A stretch of 64,000 nt of DNA, taken from Coffea arabica (Eukaryota; Streptophyta; Magnoliopsida; Gentianales; Rubiaceae). Numbering within the stretch: position 1 is the stretch's first letter; each line of letters begins with the position of its first letter. A program made the position numbers and the translations under genes. Below, piece by piece: positions 33,701 to 46,200 of this stretch. The notes under the pieces are model-generated. The model was not told the origin of the DNA. It worked only from the letters and a program-made list of their open reading frames with translations, and made no database searches. The stretch is taken from contig NC_092329.1 in the NCBI RefSeq assembly GCF_036785885.1, positions 5,022,001 to 5,086,000 of the forward strand, given 5' to 3'.

Positions 33701-35404
33701 CCATAATTGCTGCTACTGTTGACTTGAGCATTAAGTGCAGCAATGTATATTTTACCATCTCTTCCACCAGCATAGAAGACATGCTCACCAGGATCCAATA
33801 CAACTGCATCAATTATTGATGGGAAAACAATATTCCGCAACAGTTTCCCCCCAGATAAGCTCCATACCTGGGATGATTCACATCAAAATAACAAAATATA
33901 CAAAGCCACCAATATCAATGCACACATTCATATTGAAAAGAAAGCTTGCACAAGATGAACTCAAAAGCACATAGCATATTCGAGAAAGTTGATGTCATAA
34001 AGGGGAACAGATATTCTTCTCATGTTCGACACAGTAGGTGAACCTTAGGAAAGAGACAAAGAGCACTTAATATAATCATAGGCACAAATTCATAGTTAGA
34101 ATAACTATACTGTTCATAGGTAAGATAGAAAAATCTAATTCACATAAAGGACCTATTATTTCTATTCAGTTTAAAGAAAACCAAAATGGGAGGACCAGGA
34201 TGTTTTGCATATGGTACTTTAGATAGCAGAAAAAAGAATAAACACTAATATCATGAATACTGCAAGTGTCAAGCTCATATATGAAGGCAAGGCTGAACAG
34301 ACATTTTCCTACTGGTAAAGGCTTAATTCAGATAACTAGCTTCCACTTACAAAGCAGCAAATGGGAACTATTTGAATGAATTACTACATTAAAAGAACTA
34401 AATAGGACAGGTAGCAAACCTTGCAAGTCCTATCCTCTGAAGAAGACACGATAATAGCATTGCATCCTCCATAACCAGCCGCAACATCAGTGACTTTTAA
34501 CGTATGCTCAGAGAAACTATACTCGTACAGATATTTTGCTTCCTCCCTCCGTTGATCATCAAATATCCTAAACACATGTTTTGCCATCCTTCATTCAACC
34601 ATTAAACAATCAAGGGAAAGAATAAGCAAATCACAAGCAGAGATTTCGTAATCACATGAGGAGCGACCACACACGAACAGAGCCATCCTCTGCCCCAGAA
34701 ATCAAAAGGGACTGATCATCAGAGAACACTAAGCATGTAACTGCCCTATAATGAGCGTGCCACTTCTTTAGCAATCTACCAGTTGCAACCTACATAATCA
34801 ACAGGAAAGGATTCAAATTTATTTTCTGACTATGTAAGACATTAATATCTAATAAATAGAAAATTATTTCAAATAATTCACCTCCCATAAATATATTTCT
34901 CCAGAAACGCCGCCTCCAACCATGTAAGTGCCTTCACAGTTAGAAGCAAGAGCATTGATAGGTTCGGTAGGAAAGCTTTTGACTTCCGGCTGAGGCTACA
35001 ATTACAAACCAAAAGAATAAATCAACACGCTAAACAAAAAAAAAAAAAAAAACAATGATCAAGATTTAAGCAAAAAAATAATGTTTGGAGAATTTATTAA
35101 GAGGCAATTTATCAAACATGTTAGTTTCATTTGCCAGGTGTCCATCCCAAACAAAAAGCTGTGGAGATATGCTGGGTGTACTATTCAGGGCAACCTTATT
35201 CCAGGACCAGTAGAGGATGGAGCCGGAAGAGGACTTGGAATCACGGAGCTGAGAAGAGGCAAGAAAGCGGCCGGCGACGGAGGTGAGACCGTGGGCAGGA
35301 GAAGAGCAAGAGCGAAAGCGGAGGTGCTCGGTGCCTGAACGAAGGTCCCAGCAGCTGATGCCTGCGTCGGTCGGCGATGAAGCAAGCACCAGCTCGGCTT
35401 CCAT
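30713..35404 (-). CDS. RID3: WD40 repeat protein, RID3/IPI3/WDR18 type
   Basis: Eight exons on the minus strand: 35404-35195, 34995-34882, 34789-34656, 34567-34420, 33867-33668, 32996-32869, 32223-31979 and 30889-30713. All introns are GT-AG and the phases close to 451 residues, close to the family length. The N terminus (MEAELVLASSPTDAGISCWD) and the first blade LASSQL match ROOT INITIATION DEFECTIVE 3. WD-type blades follow: GGGVSGEIYLWE, SGAEDGSVRVWSL, SSSEDRTCKVWSL, AGGRDGKIYIA and SGSEDGMVRVWD. The tail (exon 8) is a charged helix, EMEMERLKLERKRSMQMVQQW, a likely coiled coil. IPI3/WDR18 proteins work in the nucleus in the Rix1 complex of pre-60S ribosome maturation; in Arabidopsis RID3 affects root and shoot initiation. 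Introns 4-7 (552, 671, 645 and 1089 bp) show no other gene. An in-frame upstream ATG at 35521 would add a 39-residue basic extension. Confidence 0.92.
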
Positions 35405-38400
35405 TTGATTAGATTGGATTGAGAGACCAGATTTTTTTCGCGATAAAAGGAGCTCCGTCTGCTGTTTCCGATGAAGAGTGAAGAGAGAAGAGTGGCGCCG
35501 GCGCGCAATTTTAAAATCCAATAAAGAAATTTTGGAATAACGGTTGTAGGTAAAGCCCTTGGGCCTGGCTGGGCTGGCCTAGTGTTTTAATCATAAGGGC
35601 TTTAATAGTGGGCTGGAACATTTTTCTCTGTGGCTCTTTTTTTTTTTTCTTTTCAAAATTTTAGGGGTCTTTATTGTTTTTGAATTTCCCACCAGAAGAG
35701 TTCAATTTTCATATTTTGATTGTATATGACTCTGTCTTTGTTTTTGGCTGTAGAATCTACCGAAATCACTTGTTTATATTTTGAAGACAGAAAAGATAAC
35801 CTAACTTTGATATTCTGGTATATGCATGTACATATTTTATTTTTTGAGCTTAATTGACCAAAACCTCAATGTTTCTTTTTTAAAGACAATGTTGTATCGG
35901 TTCTGAAAATTACATGTAAAAGAAACCTAACTTTCTGATTTGTCACCAAAATCTTTTTTGTGCCAAATACAATAACAACACGTTAGTAAATTGATTTTAT
36001 GTATAAAAAATTTTGTGAGTTGATGCTTTCTTTCCCTCACCATAAACTTTCATAATAGTGACTTTATTTGAATTTTTCTCTAAGCAATTAGCTTGGTAAG
36101 CCCATGTGTTACCTCGCTGTGTATTCTTGGGATAAGGTTCTATATAACCGTAGGAGATTAGTTTGGTCGAAAGATAGGATTACCCCTAAGTGAAAAAAAA
36201 AAAAAATAGCTTGGCAAGCAAATCTATTCCCAATTAGTCATACTAAATTCGTGCTAGTGACTATCCAACCACAAATTAAGCCATTTTAAAGTTTTTTTTT
36301 TCACTTTTGTTGTAGCTACATTGTGTGTAATCAGGCTAATAACGCACTTACTCCTGGCAATAAAATTAAGCGGATCAGGCATAGGATGGGGTGTGATTCA
36401 TTCCTTGATCATGTACTCATCCAACCAAGTTCCAGGTATATATTTTTATTTTTCATCCTTGATCCAGTGGTTAAAATTGAGGTTCGAAGAATTAGAAATC
36501 TTGCGTTCGATCAAATTCTCCTACAGCTAGCCAACTGCTTCTTGAGTCCCACCCCATCCGGGAAAAAAAAAGTTTTAAAGAAAAAAGAAAAACCATCCAT
36601 CCACAAGCTGCTGTAACAAGATTTCAAGTACAGATCCATTATATCCAGAATTATTAATGTCACAAGTCTTGAACCATCATCATTTCGAGAACTTAGAGAT
36701 AGGATTTTGGATGCCTAACTTGACATGGCCATCATCATATTCAGTTCGAATATGCCTCCTCCTCTGACTCAAAAACAGTGGTTTCAATTCAGCCGTTTCC
36801 ATAGAAAAACAATCAAATTATTGGTGCTATCCCTGCTATGCTAGTACTATGTGTCTGTAATCGACTGTTAGTGATGAACCACATTTTCCTCCGTAATGCT
36901 GATGTCTAGCAATGTTGTGGTCCAATGTCTGGCTTGATATGATATATAAAAAAAAATGAAAAAAAAAAACTGTTAAGGTGAGAAATTGGACGAAATTGAG
37001 AAAAAGGAAATTAAAACTTGGTACACAAGTAGCACAATTTATGCAGGAGAAGAAAATAACGATGAAGGCGTAATAATTGAATCAAGATCTCTTGACCAGA
37101 TGATTGAGACAGTTTAAAAAACTTTCTTGCATATGAATGAATTTTGCTGTCTAATTCTAGAAGAGCGGAATCCAGATCGACGGCAGTGTTGACAAATGGT
37201 CCAATTAATGCATGTATATTTTTCTTACAATTATCATCTAATAATTGTTTGCACGTATGATGATTGTTGGTGGGATTAATTAAGTAAACAGCCAGAGTCT
37301 TTAATTAACTACTGATATCATTACCACATATATCTAGGAAGGATAATAGTAGTAGGATATTGGAAGGAAGGCCAATGCAAAATGATTGCACGAATTTTCG
37401 AAAATTGGAAAACAGATTGAAGCTCTCTCTATAATCTATGGTCTTCACCTTCTATTAAAAGGCAGCAGATCGAGATGCTTCTAAAACTTTATAACATACA
37501 CCTACTTACTCTTCTTCTCTATAGTATAATACTCAAATGTTTAAATTGTCAATAAAGTGAAATGGAATTTAACAAAGAAATGTCAATAAAGTGCACTAAA
37601 AAGACTCAACCATGGAAAACCCCAAATCTTTCTTTAATACTACACATTTTTTTCCCCCATCTTTTTCTTTCCCAACTTTCGAAACTTTGTGTGTGTGTGT
37701 GTGATTGTTGAACTTCAATTCAACAAGGCTGTTAAGCAACACAAAAACACTCCCTTAAAGTTAAACCATCTTTACCTGACGAGCCGTATACAACTTTATG
37801 TATATCCAATTAGAGTCTTAAAACGAGAGAGAAAGAGAGAGAGAGAGAGAGACTAATTCTTCCATCCACATTTCCACTTCTTGATTATTTTCTTTTCTTT
37901 TCTTCTCGGGGACGAGACCTACCCTTCTACACTGCACGTGCAGCCACCTGTCACGTGCCACATCCATGAAAAAGGACAAAAGGAAGGTCCATCTTCACTG
38001 TCTAGTATGTCTACCAATATTGTGTCAAAACTAGGGTTAGGGTTTTTTATGGTATAAAGACCAAATCATTACACGACCAAGATTTTCTTGCTTCTTCTTT
38101 TGTCTAGATCATTCAGATACTTCTTTTTTCCCATCTTGGTATTTCAGAGCTTCCTATGTTGTACGTACAAATTTAAAACAGTAAAAAGCATTATAACAGC
38201 AAGACTATGCATTAACCGAGCGATGGTCAAATAAAGGGAAAAAAAAAGTTTCAAAAAATTCATAGTCCCACACTTTTTACCTTTCAAACTTTTTCCGTAT
38301 AATGTCAATGAGTTTAACAAGCAAAGCTATGCTAATACCATAGCTAAAAGTTAGATGGGTTTTTAGCAAAGTTGGTTTCTGCTTTCTTTACATATCTGTC

Positions 38401-39854
38401 TTACACAGTGGTCAATAACAAGAAGTCTCTCTCTCTCTCTCCCTCTGTCTTTCTTTCTTTTCCCTCATAAGTCACTGTTTGGATTGTTTCTAGACACAGA
38501 GAATTGGAAGGGAATGGAAAGCAAATAGTGGAGGTATCCAAGGGAGAGTATTTTCAGTTCTTGAACACAATGATCAGATACTTAAAGTAGGAAAAGGCAA
38601 AGGTTTTCTGGTCCTCGGAGGAAGAAGTATAGAAGCCTTGACAGAAACATTTCAAACACACACATTCGATCTAGTCAGTTTCACCTACATTTCGCTTTCA
38701 TCGGATAACCCACCCAAGCAGCCCAGGCAGGCAGAAGGCACCATGAAACATCCCCATTTTTAATCTCTCTTCGATTAGCAGTGCTTCTTCTATTTCAAAA
38801 AAAAAAAAAAATTTTAAAGAAAAACAAAGATTTTGTTCTCATCTTGGTGTTCGTTTGTAGCATGACTTTTTCTTGGGCTGACTGCACAATGTTACAGTTA
38901 GTTTTCAGATAAACGAGAAGACATATAGAGATCTTAACCTTAATCACAAGACATGATGACTTTCTTTTCCTTAAATCATACAACTAAAGCTAGTACCGGT
39001 ACATGACTTTCTCCTTAGTCATAATAGTTGATAATTACACTAGTATTCATTACAAAGTTAATTGAACTTTGTGAAACATGTTCCTCCATTTTCTTGTGTC
39101 AGCTGCTTTTCTTTCACTTTTTTCATGATTTCAATTTTCCATGATTCTCAAATTAAAGTCACGCATTTTCCAAATTCTTGCTTTCTTTTCTTTTCTTTTT
39201 TTTTTTTTTTTCTTTTCGGGTATGGCCATATTTGTACGTATAATCCCATTAAAACATTGGTCAGAGCTCAGAAGAGGCAGCTCCAGATAGAAATTGCCAA
39301 CGAACAGCCTGAAACACTTCTGAACTCTCTTAACTCCCAGAAGTAGAACTGAAAAAGAAAAGCTTCAGCAGGTCCCCCCCCCCCCCCTCTCTCTTTCCCC
39401 ACCACCATCCCAAGCATTCTCTCAAGCATGTGTGCAGTAATTAATGTAACTGAAAAGTTCAGATTTCAGAACCAGGAAAAGAAACGAGAAGAAGAAGAAG
39501 CAGAAGCAGAAGACAATAATAATAAAAGGGTAATAAATGCATCACTGAAAGTAAAGCCAAGTAACATTGCACCAGCTAGAAGAAGAGATGAAAACTGAAA
39601 CGTCCTCCTTGACGGAGGAGTTACTAGTAAAAGTTGATTTAATCTTTCACTCTAACAAGAACCCACCTGCATTCTTGCCTTGGAAAATACTTCTTCATAT
39701 ATTTACAAACATCCGTAACACACGCACTCGAATAAACCAAGACCACAATCAAAAAGGGATTAAAAAAAGGACTACTTAAATATGAACTCCAAATATAAAA
39801 ATATTTTTTTTTTAAAAAAAGGAAAAAGAAAGAAGGGAAACAAAATAACAAAAA
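35405..39854. other. 4.4-kb intergenic region between RID3 and HSFB4 genes
   Basis: Contains the RID3 promoter side at its left end (no clear TATA box seen) and the HSFB4 3' UTR at its right end. In between are microsatellites ((GT)n near 37688, (GA)n near 37833, (CT)n near 38427), a C run near 39375, a SINE-like piece (36455-36571) and AT-rich sequence. No gene is supported. Confidence 0.55.
36455..36571 (+). mobile_element. possible tRNA-derived SINE fragment
   Basis: Box-A-like GATCCAGTGGTTAAAATTG is followed about 30 bp later by box-B-like GCGTTCGATC, then a body ending in TCCCACCCCATCCGGG and an A run. The order and spacing are those of a tRNA-type pol III promoter with a poly(A) tail. 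A similar, more decayed piece is at about 63001. No clear target duplication was found. Confidence 0.4.
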
Positions 39855-41103
39855 CTAACATGGAGAAGGAGGCATGAGATTCAAGCCCAAGTCATCCTTT
39901 TCCATGACCAATCGAGCCTTGTTAGTCTCCACCATAGAATTGGAACATTCCGGATGCAATCTTTTCTTCGAGTGAAGTGGCACCCCAAATAGCTTTGTTC
40001 TACAAATATTACTGCTTTCCATGGGCTCTTCAACAATTGTTACACTACTCCCATGAGAAGTCTTGCTAGGTGGTGATGAATTGTTAAATGAGATGTTAGC
40101 TTGATGATGGGGAGGACCATTTTGCTTAGGGTAGTGATGGTGGTGGAAGCCTATCAATTGGTTCAAAGGCTTTTGCATCAATGACGAAGAAGAATTGGTA
40201 GTATTATGAATAATAGGTGTAGCTGAAGAAGGTAGCAAAGATGATGGAAAAGTGTTACTAGGAGCAACTGGCTTAACATGGTTTTGAACGAAGTAAATAA
40301 TATCATTGTATAGTTTTCTCATGTGGGCTAGTTCAGACATCAGCATATTGTTGCTTCTTCTAAGCCTTTCATTATCTTCTGATAGAGCTGTGACAGAGCT
40401 GCTGCTGATGCTGTTGCTGTAGTTGTTACCACCTGCGGGATTAGCATTTCTGTTTATGACCGAGATTCCAACTGGCGATGAAGAGATGGGTGGTGAGTCG
40501 CACCAGTGGCTGGGCTGGTCATCAGAATCCGGTGGAGAAATGCTGACTCGATTTGGGTACGGGAAGAAAGTTGGGCTGCTGATAGGGTTGTTAAGAGGGT
40601 GGTGATGGTGGTGGTGGTTGATGGCTACTTGCGGCTGAGCCGTCTTCCTCCGATGGATCTCGCAAAGCAAGTGTTTTTCTCCTTTCTTGAAGAATTCGTT
40701 TGCAAACTCCCATCTGTCCGGAACTATTTTCCTAAAACCCTAGTTTCATCCGAAAAAGAAAACAAGACAGATAAATAATAATCAGCTTTCTCTGATTTCA
40801 ACCAGTAATACCTCACTATTAGATAGTACATGTGATAATTAACATATGACTTACATAGGTGTTGAGCTGGCGGACGAAGCTAGAGAAATTGTTGTGCTTG
40901 AAGTAGTTAGGAAGGAGGTCACGAGCGAACTCAGGTGGACGCCAAACAACAAAAGTGGTGTCATCTTCACCCCAGGAGACTATATGGTCTGTGCTAGGGT
41001 CATCTACAAGTTGGTAAGTTTTGGTTAAAAACGGGGCTGGAACTGATTTGTGGGAGTCCAAAGAAAGTAATATGCCTTCGCAGTTATCAAGCATCAGAGC
41101 CAT
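39855..41103 (-). CDS. HSFB4: class B heat shock transcription factor HSFB4 (SCHIZORIZA type)
   Basis: Two exons, 41103-40855 and 40739-39855, joined NTY|GFRK inside the DNA-binding domain, the conserved HSF intron site; 377 residues. The N terminus [20 protein letters not shown] is the B4 signature. Winged-helix DNA-binding domain at about 22-115 ([43 protein letters not shown]), a His-rich linker, the HR-A/B oligomerisation heptads at about 200-240 ([18 protein letters not shown]), and the class B repression motif LFGVPL at 333-338 followed by a basic stretch. The C terminus has LGLNL, an EAR-like LxLxL motif, at about 367-371. No activation (AHA) motif is seen. In Arabidopsis HSFB4 acts in the nucleus to set root ground-tissue stem-cell fate rather than the heat response. 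Confidence 0.95.
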
Positions 41104-41278
41104 TACGATACTTGGAGACCGAAGAGAAACAATGAAGAGGGAGCAGCTGGAGAATGAATGGCGGGCTGGGGGAAGAAATCAAGAAAAATGGAAAGAAAGA
41201 AGACTAGAGAGGAAACAGGAAGAGGAGGGGAGAAGAAGGTAAGGCCGCAAGGGTTATTTTTGAAGTGGAGGTTGTGAA

Positions 41279-41285
41279 TTTTATA
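41279..41285 (-). promoter_or_regulatory. probable TATA box of HSFB4
   Basis: The minus strand reads TATAAAA within AAATATAAAATTC, about 176 bp before the ATG. This gives a 5' UTR near 145 nt that is rich in CTTCC/TTTCC, common for plant leaders. Confidence 0.5.
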
Positions 41286-41390
41286 TTTACTGAGGGGTAG
41301 CATACCTCGGTTATGTTGTAGTGAGAGGGGAATATGTGTCTGTCTGTCTAGGACTGTGAAATAAGGGCCTTTCAAGACAAACCCGTGACA

Positions 41391-41452
41391 ACACACACAC
41401 ACACTCTCCACTACACGCACTACACACACTACACACACTACGTACACTACTA
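41391..41452. repeat. (CA)n and CACTA-rich simple repeat in the HSFB4 upstream region
   Basis: A run of CA dinucleotides is followed by repeated CACTACACA words. On the HSFB4 strand it lies about 290-350 bp before the ATG. Simple repeat with no assigned function. Confidence 0.75.
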
Positions 41453-43140
41453 TCCATCCATGATTCCATGATTCCATGATCCCATCCTACTCTCTCTGCA
41501 GTCTGTAGTGGTAGTACTAGTAGCTTGGTGTATATTTTGGCTTGACCTCAGCTGGATGATGTACTGAATTTGATCCCCCGCGCACATACACTAGAAATTA
41601 AATCACGCACAAGAGCTGGTGGTGTGGAGTGGCATAATGGATTTGACGGTGGCACCCTTTTCTTCCGTAAATTTGGTTGCTTGATGTTCGATTGTTATTG
41701 GCCAGCCGTTGCTGATACTGCTAAAATCTGAGTAATAGTGGTACTATGCTAATGGTGCCGTTACAAAACTGGCTAAAGGCTATTTGCTTTTGGCCAGTGT
41801 GTACTAGTAGGTTTTTCTTCTTCTTCTTCTTTTCTGTTTTAATGTACGAGAAAACTACTAATGCATGATATTTTCAGAACCTTTTATGAAATACCTGGAT
41901 ACTAGATTACCCGAAAATTAATTAATACTAATGCATGATATTTTCAGATAAAAGAATTTTTTTTGCGCTGGTTTTCTATACGTTTTTTGATAACTGTTTT
42001 TTCATTTCAAAGGAAAAGCAATGCCAGACTATTCGAACCATCACTTTGACCAAACTCCAAACTGGCAAGCACCGCGAGTCGACTTAATTCATTTGCAGTC
42101 CTATAGAACTAGTTTCAAGATTAATGAATAAAGTCCGGCTATTTTGACGAAGCTCTAGTAAGGGATAGAGGAACTTTTCTGAAGTCCTTAGTTAATTTTT
42201 CTCAAAGGAATTAATATTAGCTAAAAATTTAACTGAGCTACAAATTTTCACTCTCAGATTAAATAGAGAGACGTGCGCACAATAGATGGGAAACCTTGGC
42301 ATGGATTACCTGAGAGTTATTACAAACTCAAACATGAAAGCCCTCCTAATGTAGTGAACTTTTGGATTAATTAGCTGCCGTGATGAACATAATGCAATTA
42401 AACCAATCAACATCTGCTGCTTATTCATGCGGTTAATCTCTAAGTATCAACTGTTCTACATCTTCTTCTTCCCGCCTTATGATGTCATTTTCGGTTGACT
42501 AAAACACTTCATTGTCCACCTTTGCATATATACACTTTCAACTATCCAGAAAAACAAAGATGTGGATAATGAATAAGACAGCAAGGTAAAAATAAATAGT
42601 GCTACTAAACGAGTAGAGTAAATTTTCCATCAACTTTTGGTCTAACAGGTGGAATTTACTACCAATGGGGGAAAAGGAAAACCATTCACGTACAGGGGTA
42701 GATTGGTCAAGAAGTGGGGTGATTGAAATCCCGTGGTTGGAAATTGGATCTTGCTTGTGTTGGGGTTGGGGGGGGGGGGCATTTAAAAATAAATGCATGG
42801 GGAATCCAGAAGAAGAAGAAGAAGAAGATGATGGAGTTTTTTCATCACTTCACGTCAAACGAGTGTCCTCTTTTACGTTTTGTAGCTTTCTCTTTGTTGT
42901 TTAATGGAAGCAAACTCATTCACTCATCAACCACCCAACACAAACACACACACTCTCTCTTATACGTGCGTGACTGTGTGTGAGAAATTGGAGGAATCCC
43001 ATCATTTTCTAATAGTAGGACTATAACTACGTCCCAACTCTTACCATATCCTGCTCGGGGTTTGTTTGCAGATATATAAGGTAAAGGATACATCGAACTA
43101 CGTGATGGGATTTAAAGCCTGTGGGCTGACGACATTTTAG

Positions 43141-43200
43141 CTTCTTCTTCTTCTTCTGCTTCTTCTGCTTCCTTCTATTTCTTCTATTGCTTCTCTCAAC
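43141..43200. repeat. CTT-rich imperfect trinucleotide repeat
   Basis: Repeated CTTCTT and TGCTTC words over about 60 bp. Simple sequence; the Lys/Arg-rich ORF on the other strand is an artefact of it. Confidence 0.85.
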
Positions 43201-46200
43201 TTTCTTTCTCACCCGTTCTTCTTGACTTCTTCTTCCCCACATATTCTCTCTCATAATATTCCAAACTTCAATATTTAACCACGATGCAATCTATGCACGT
43301 AGAAAACATACATGCGTGCTCTCTACATTCTACAGTAAAAATAGAACATTTAGGCTTCTTTCCACCGTCAAACTTTGGTTTCTTTGGCTGGCTTGGCTTA
43401 TTTGTCGCTGATGTGGCTGGCCAGGTGCTTGAATTATTGGCCTATAAAGTTCTACATGAATTGCACCAAAAATCTAACAGCTTTTTCTTTCTTTCTTTCT
43501 TTGTAATGGCCCAAGAACAAATAAAATATTGGTATAGCCCTTTCATGTAGCTAGCCTTCGTCTTTTAAACCTCAATCTCAATGCACTTCACCTCCATGCA
43601 CAATCATCAACTGATGAAAGTTTTGGGTATTAATAAACTTCTTGAAAAGAAAACTTAATAATTTTTATTTTTTTTTCAAAACCACGACTTTGCTATTTTT
43701 TTTGGGGCATATGTTATCAAACTATCAATTCCCTTATAAAGAGATTCATATTTCATAGGTTTTAGAGACAAAGACATTGCAACACTTTTTTAGGACGCAA
43801 TGCATATGAGATAAAAGGTGATTAAGAAGGATGCTTGTGATACAATAAAAAAAAATGGGTACCCAAATAAAGCAATTAATTTTTTTTTATCAGATGTTAA
43901 TTCACTATTTTCTTTTCCAATAATATAATTGACGTACAAATCTTGAGAATTTGTCTTCATAAAGTTCCCATGCAATAATAAAGTGTTAATATCTTCGGGC
44001 TGTTGGGTTGGGGTACGTTGAGGATGTTATAAAAGCAAGACAGAAGATTCATAGTTGATAAGTAGTGACAAACAGTTGTAGGGACATAAGATGGCCCAAA
44101 GTGAAACAATAGGAAAATGATGGCTAATTATTTCACCAAGATACCCAACTGATTATTTTGATCATGGCAATGATACTCATTATTGGGAAAGCAAAGGTTA
44201 TAACTGTTCTAGTTCCCCACGCTTATGATCACTTCCCTTCTTTTTCATGCTCAAGGCTGTTCTCCACATCGCCCCTTAATTTTATCCGAATGGAACCGTA
44301 ATCATATTACCAATCTTACTTAAGAAGTTAATTTTATAGTACAAGCAGCTGGTCCCGAGCAGAGGCTTGGTAATTTTTTCCCCGTAAATGATTGTCTTTT
44401 CATCCTGTCTCTTCAATTCCCTCCACAAAATTCAAGTGGAAATCATTTTTTTTTTTTTTTTAGGTTGAACCTACCTTTACGTATTTGCAGTAAAATAACC
44501 AATTATTCTACGGCACACTAATGGTATCTTCAGTCCTTCCGGGATACCCGTAAATGAAGCTTTTTTTTTTTTTTTTTTGGGAGAGGAGGAGTTTAAGAAG
44601 CGATTTATCTATGGCGATCATTGTGAGGTGATTAGGAAAACTCCATTTGGATTATGAGTTTTCGTTGAAAAATTCTCTTGACATATTTTCCAATTAATTT
44701 CGTCACTTAAAAAAAAAAGAAGCTTAAAGCTTCAAAAACAAGAAAAAAAAAAAGAAATTAGACTGCTATTATTCATTCATAAACTGGAGTCTGGAAGTAA
44801 TTGCAAACGATGAAAGTGGTGCAGGAGTGAAGCGTCAAACTATCGTCAGAATTTCAATGCAATCACCACATGTTTTGAGTATATTAAAGGCAACAAATTA
44901 GGAGTATCAACTTTTATGAAACAGGACATAAAGGCAGAGATCTGTTTTGCATGTGACATTGGGTTTTCATTAGTAATAAATATTTTCCAAGTTACAGAGA
45001 ATTGGAGATTAAAATAAAGAGCAGAAGAGTAATACTTAAAAATTAAGTTGAAAGCAACAGTAGTGTCAGTTTCAAGTCCCGATATCCAAATGCAATGCAA
45101 ATGCTGATTATAACTATAACAAGAAGTACGTACGTATCTTCTAAAAAAAAAAAAGAAGTACGTACGTAGTTCCAAACCTTCCTTTCTTGACCTCTTTTGT
45201 TCATATTTTCCTTTGTTCTAAGTACCCCAAGCTAATTAAGTTCATACATACTTGATACTACTAGCTAGTTCATAATTCTTTTTTTTTAAAAAAAATAAAA
45301 AATTATTTTGTCATTTTTTGTTTTCTATCTCTCACACTTCTGCACACTCTGCACTGTTTCAGCGGCTGCCATGGAGACAGGACAGAGGTCCTTTTTTATA
45401 TTTTTCTGATCTTTTTTTTGGGTATTGCCATTCTCGTGAATCTTCCTTTGGATTTTTCTACATTTATTCCCACCACTCTATTCCCTTATTCGTGTTACAT
45501 GCATATATGAGGGAATATTTCACATGCATCATCCACCTCCTCCTCCTTTTTCACTCGTCAAAATTAAAACACTAGAGTAGTAGTAGAATTTTTCAAGGAT
45601 ATATATACTACTACTTTTTACCATCTCTCAACCCCCACAATTATATTTTTCTTCTTTAATATATACTAGCAGTAGTTTTAATTTATAGCTTATACTACAA
45701 CTAATTTGGAGATTGATGTTAGATCAAATCTCTACGTACGTGTTACCATAAGAGTCTCTTTTAAAATCTATATATATACATACACATATATATATATATA
45801 CGTACGAACATACATACATACATTTAAGATCTTACAATACTTGCTGCTTTGTTTATGGAAGCGGGGCTGGAAATTAAAGTAGGAAGGGACCCAAAGAACT
45901 ACTCTACTGCAGAAGACAAAGGCGATCTCTTAACAGCTAGGCTAGGCCACCTTCAAGAAGTCACAACACAAGGATACTACGGAGCCCACCATAATCTCTC
46001 TATTTTGGTTCAGTAGTATCCCTGATGCATGTATTCATTTAATATACTCCGATTCTAACACAGGAGGAAGGAGAAGGACCATCATATCACAGTTGAAAGA
46101 GTCCAGGGGAAGATTCTATTCTAGAGTAATATCTAAAACTGCAGCTAGCGGAAGTGATCCCCACCTCCTCTCACATGACCACCGCCTAGCTATACACCTC

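Noticed and set aside
41103..41477. 124-codon minus-strand ORF ahead of HSFB4
   Set aside because: Made of the CA-repeat and leader sequence (VVCVVCVV runs); no sign of a protein.
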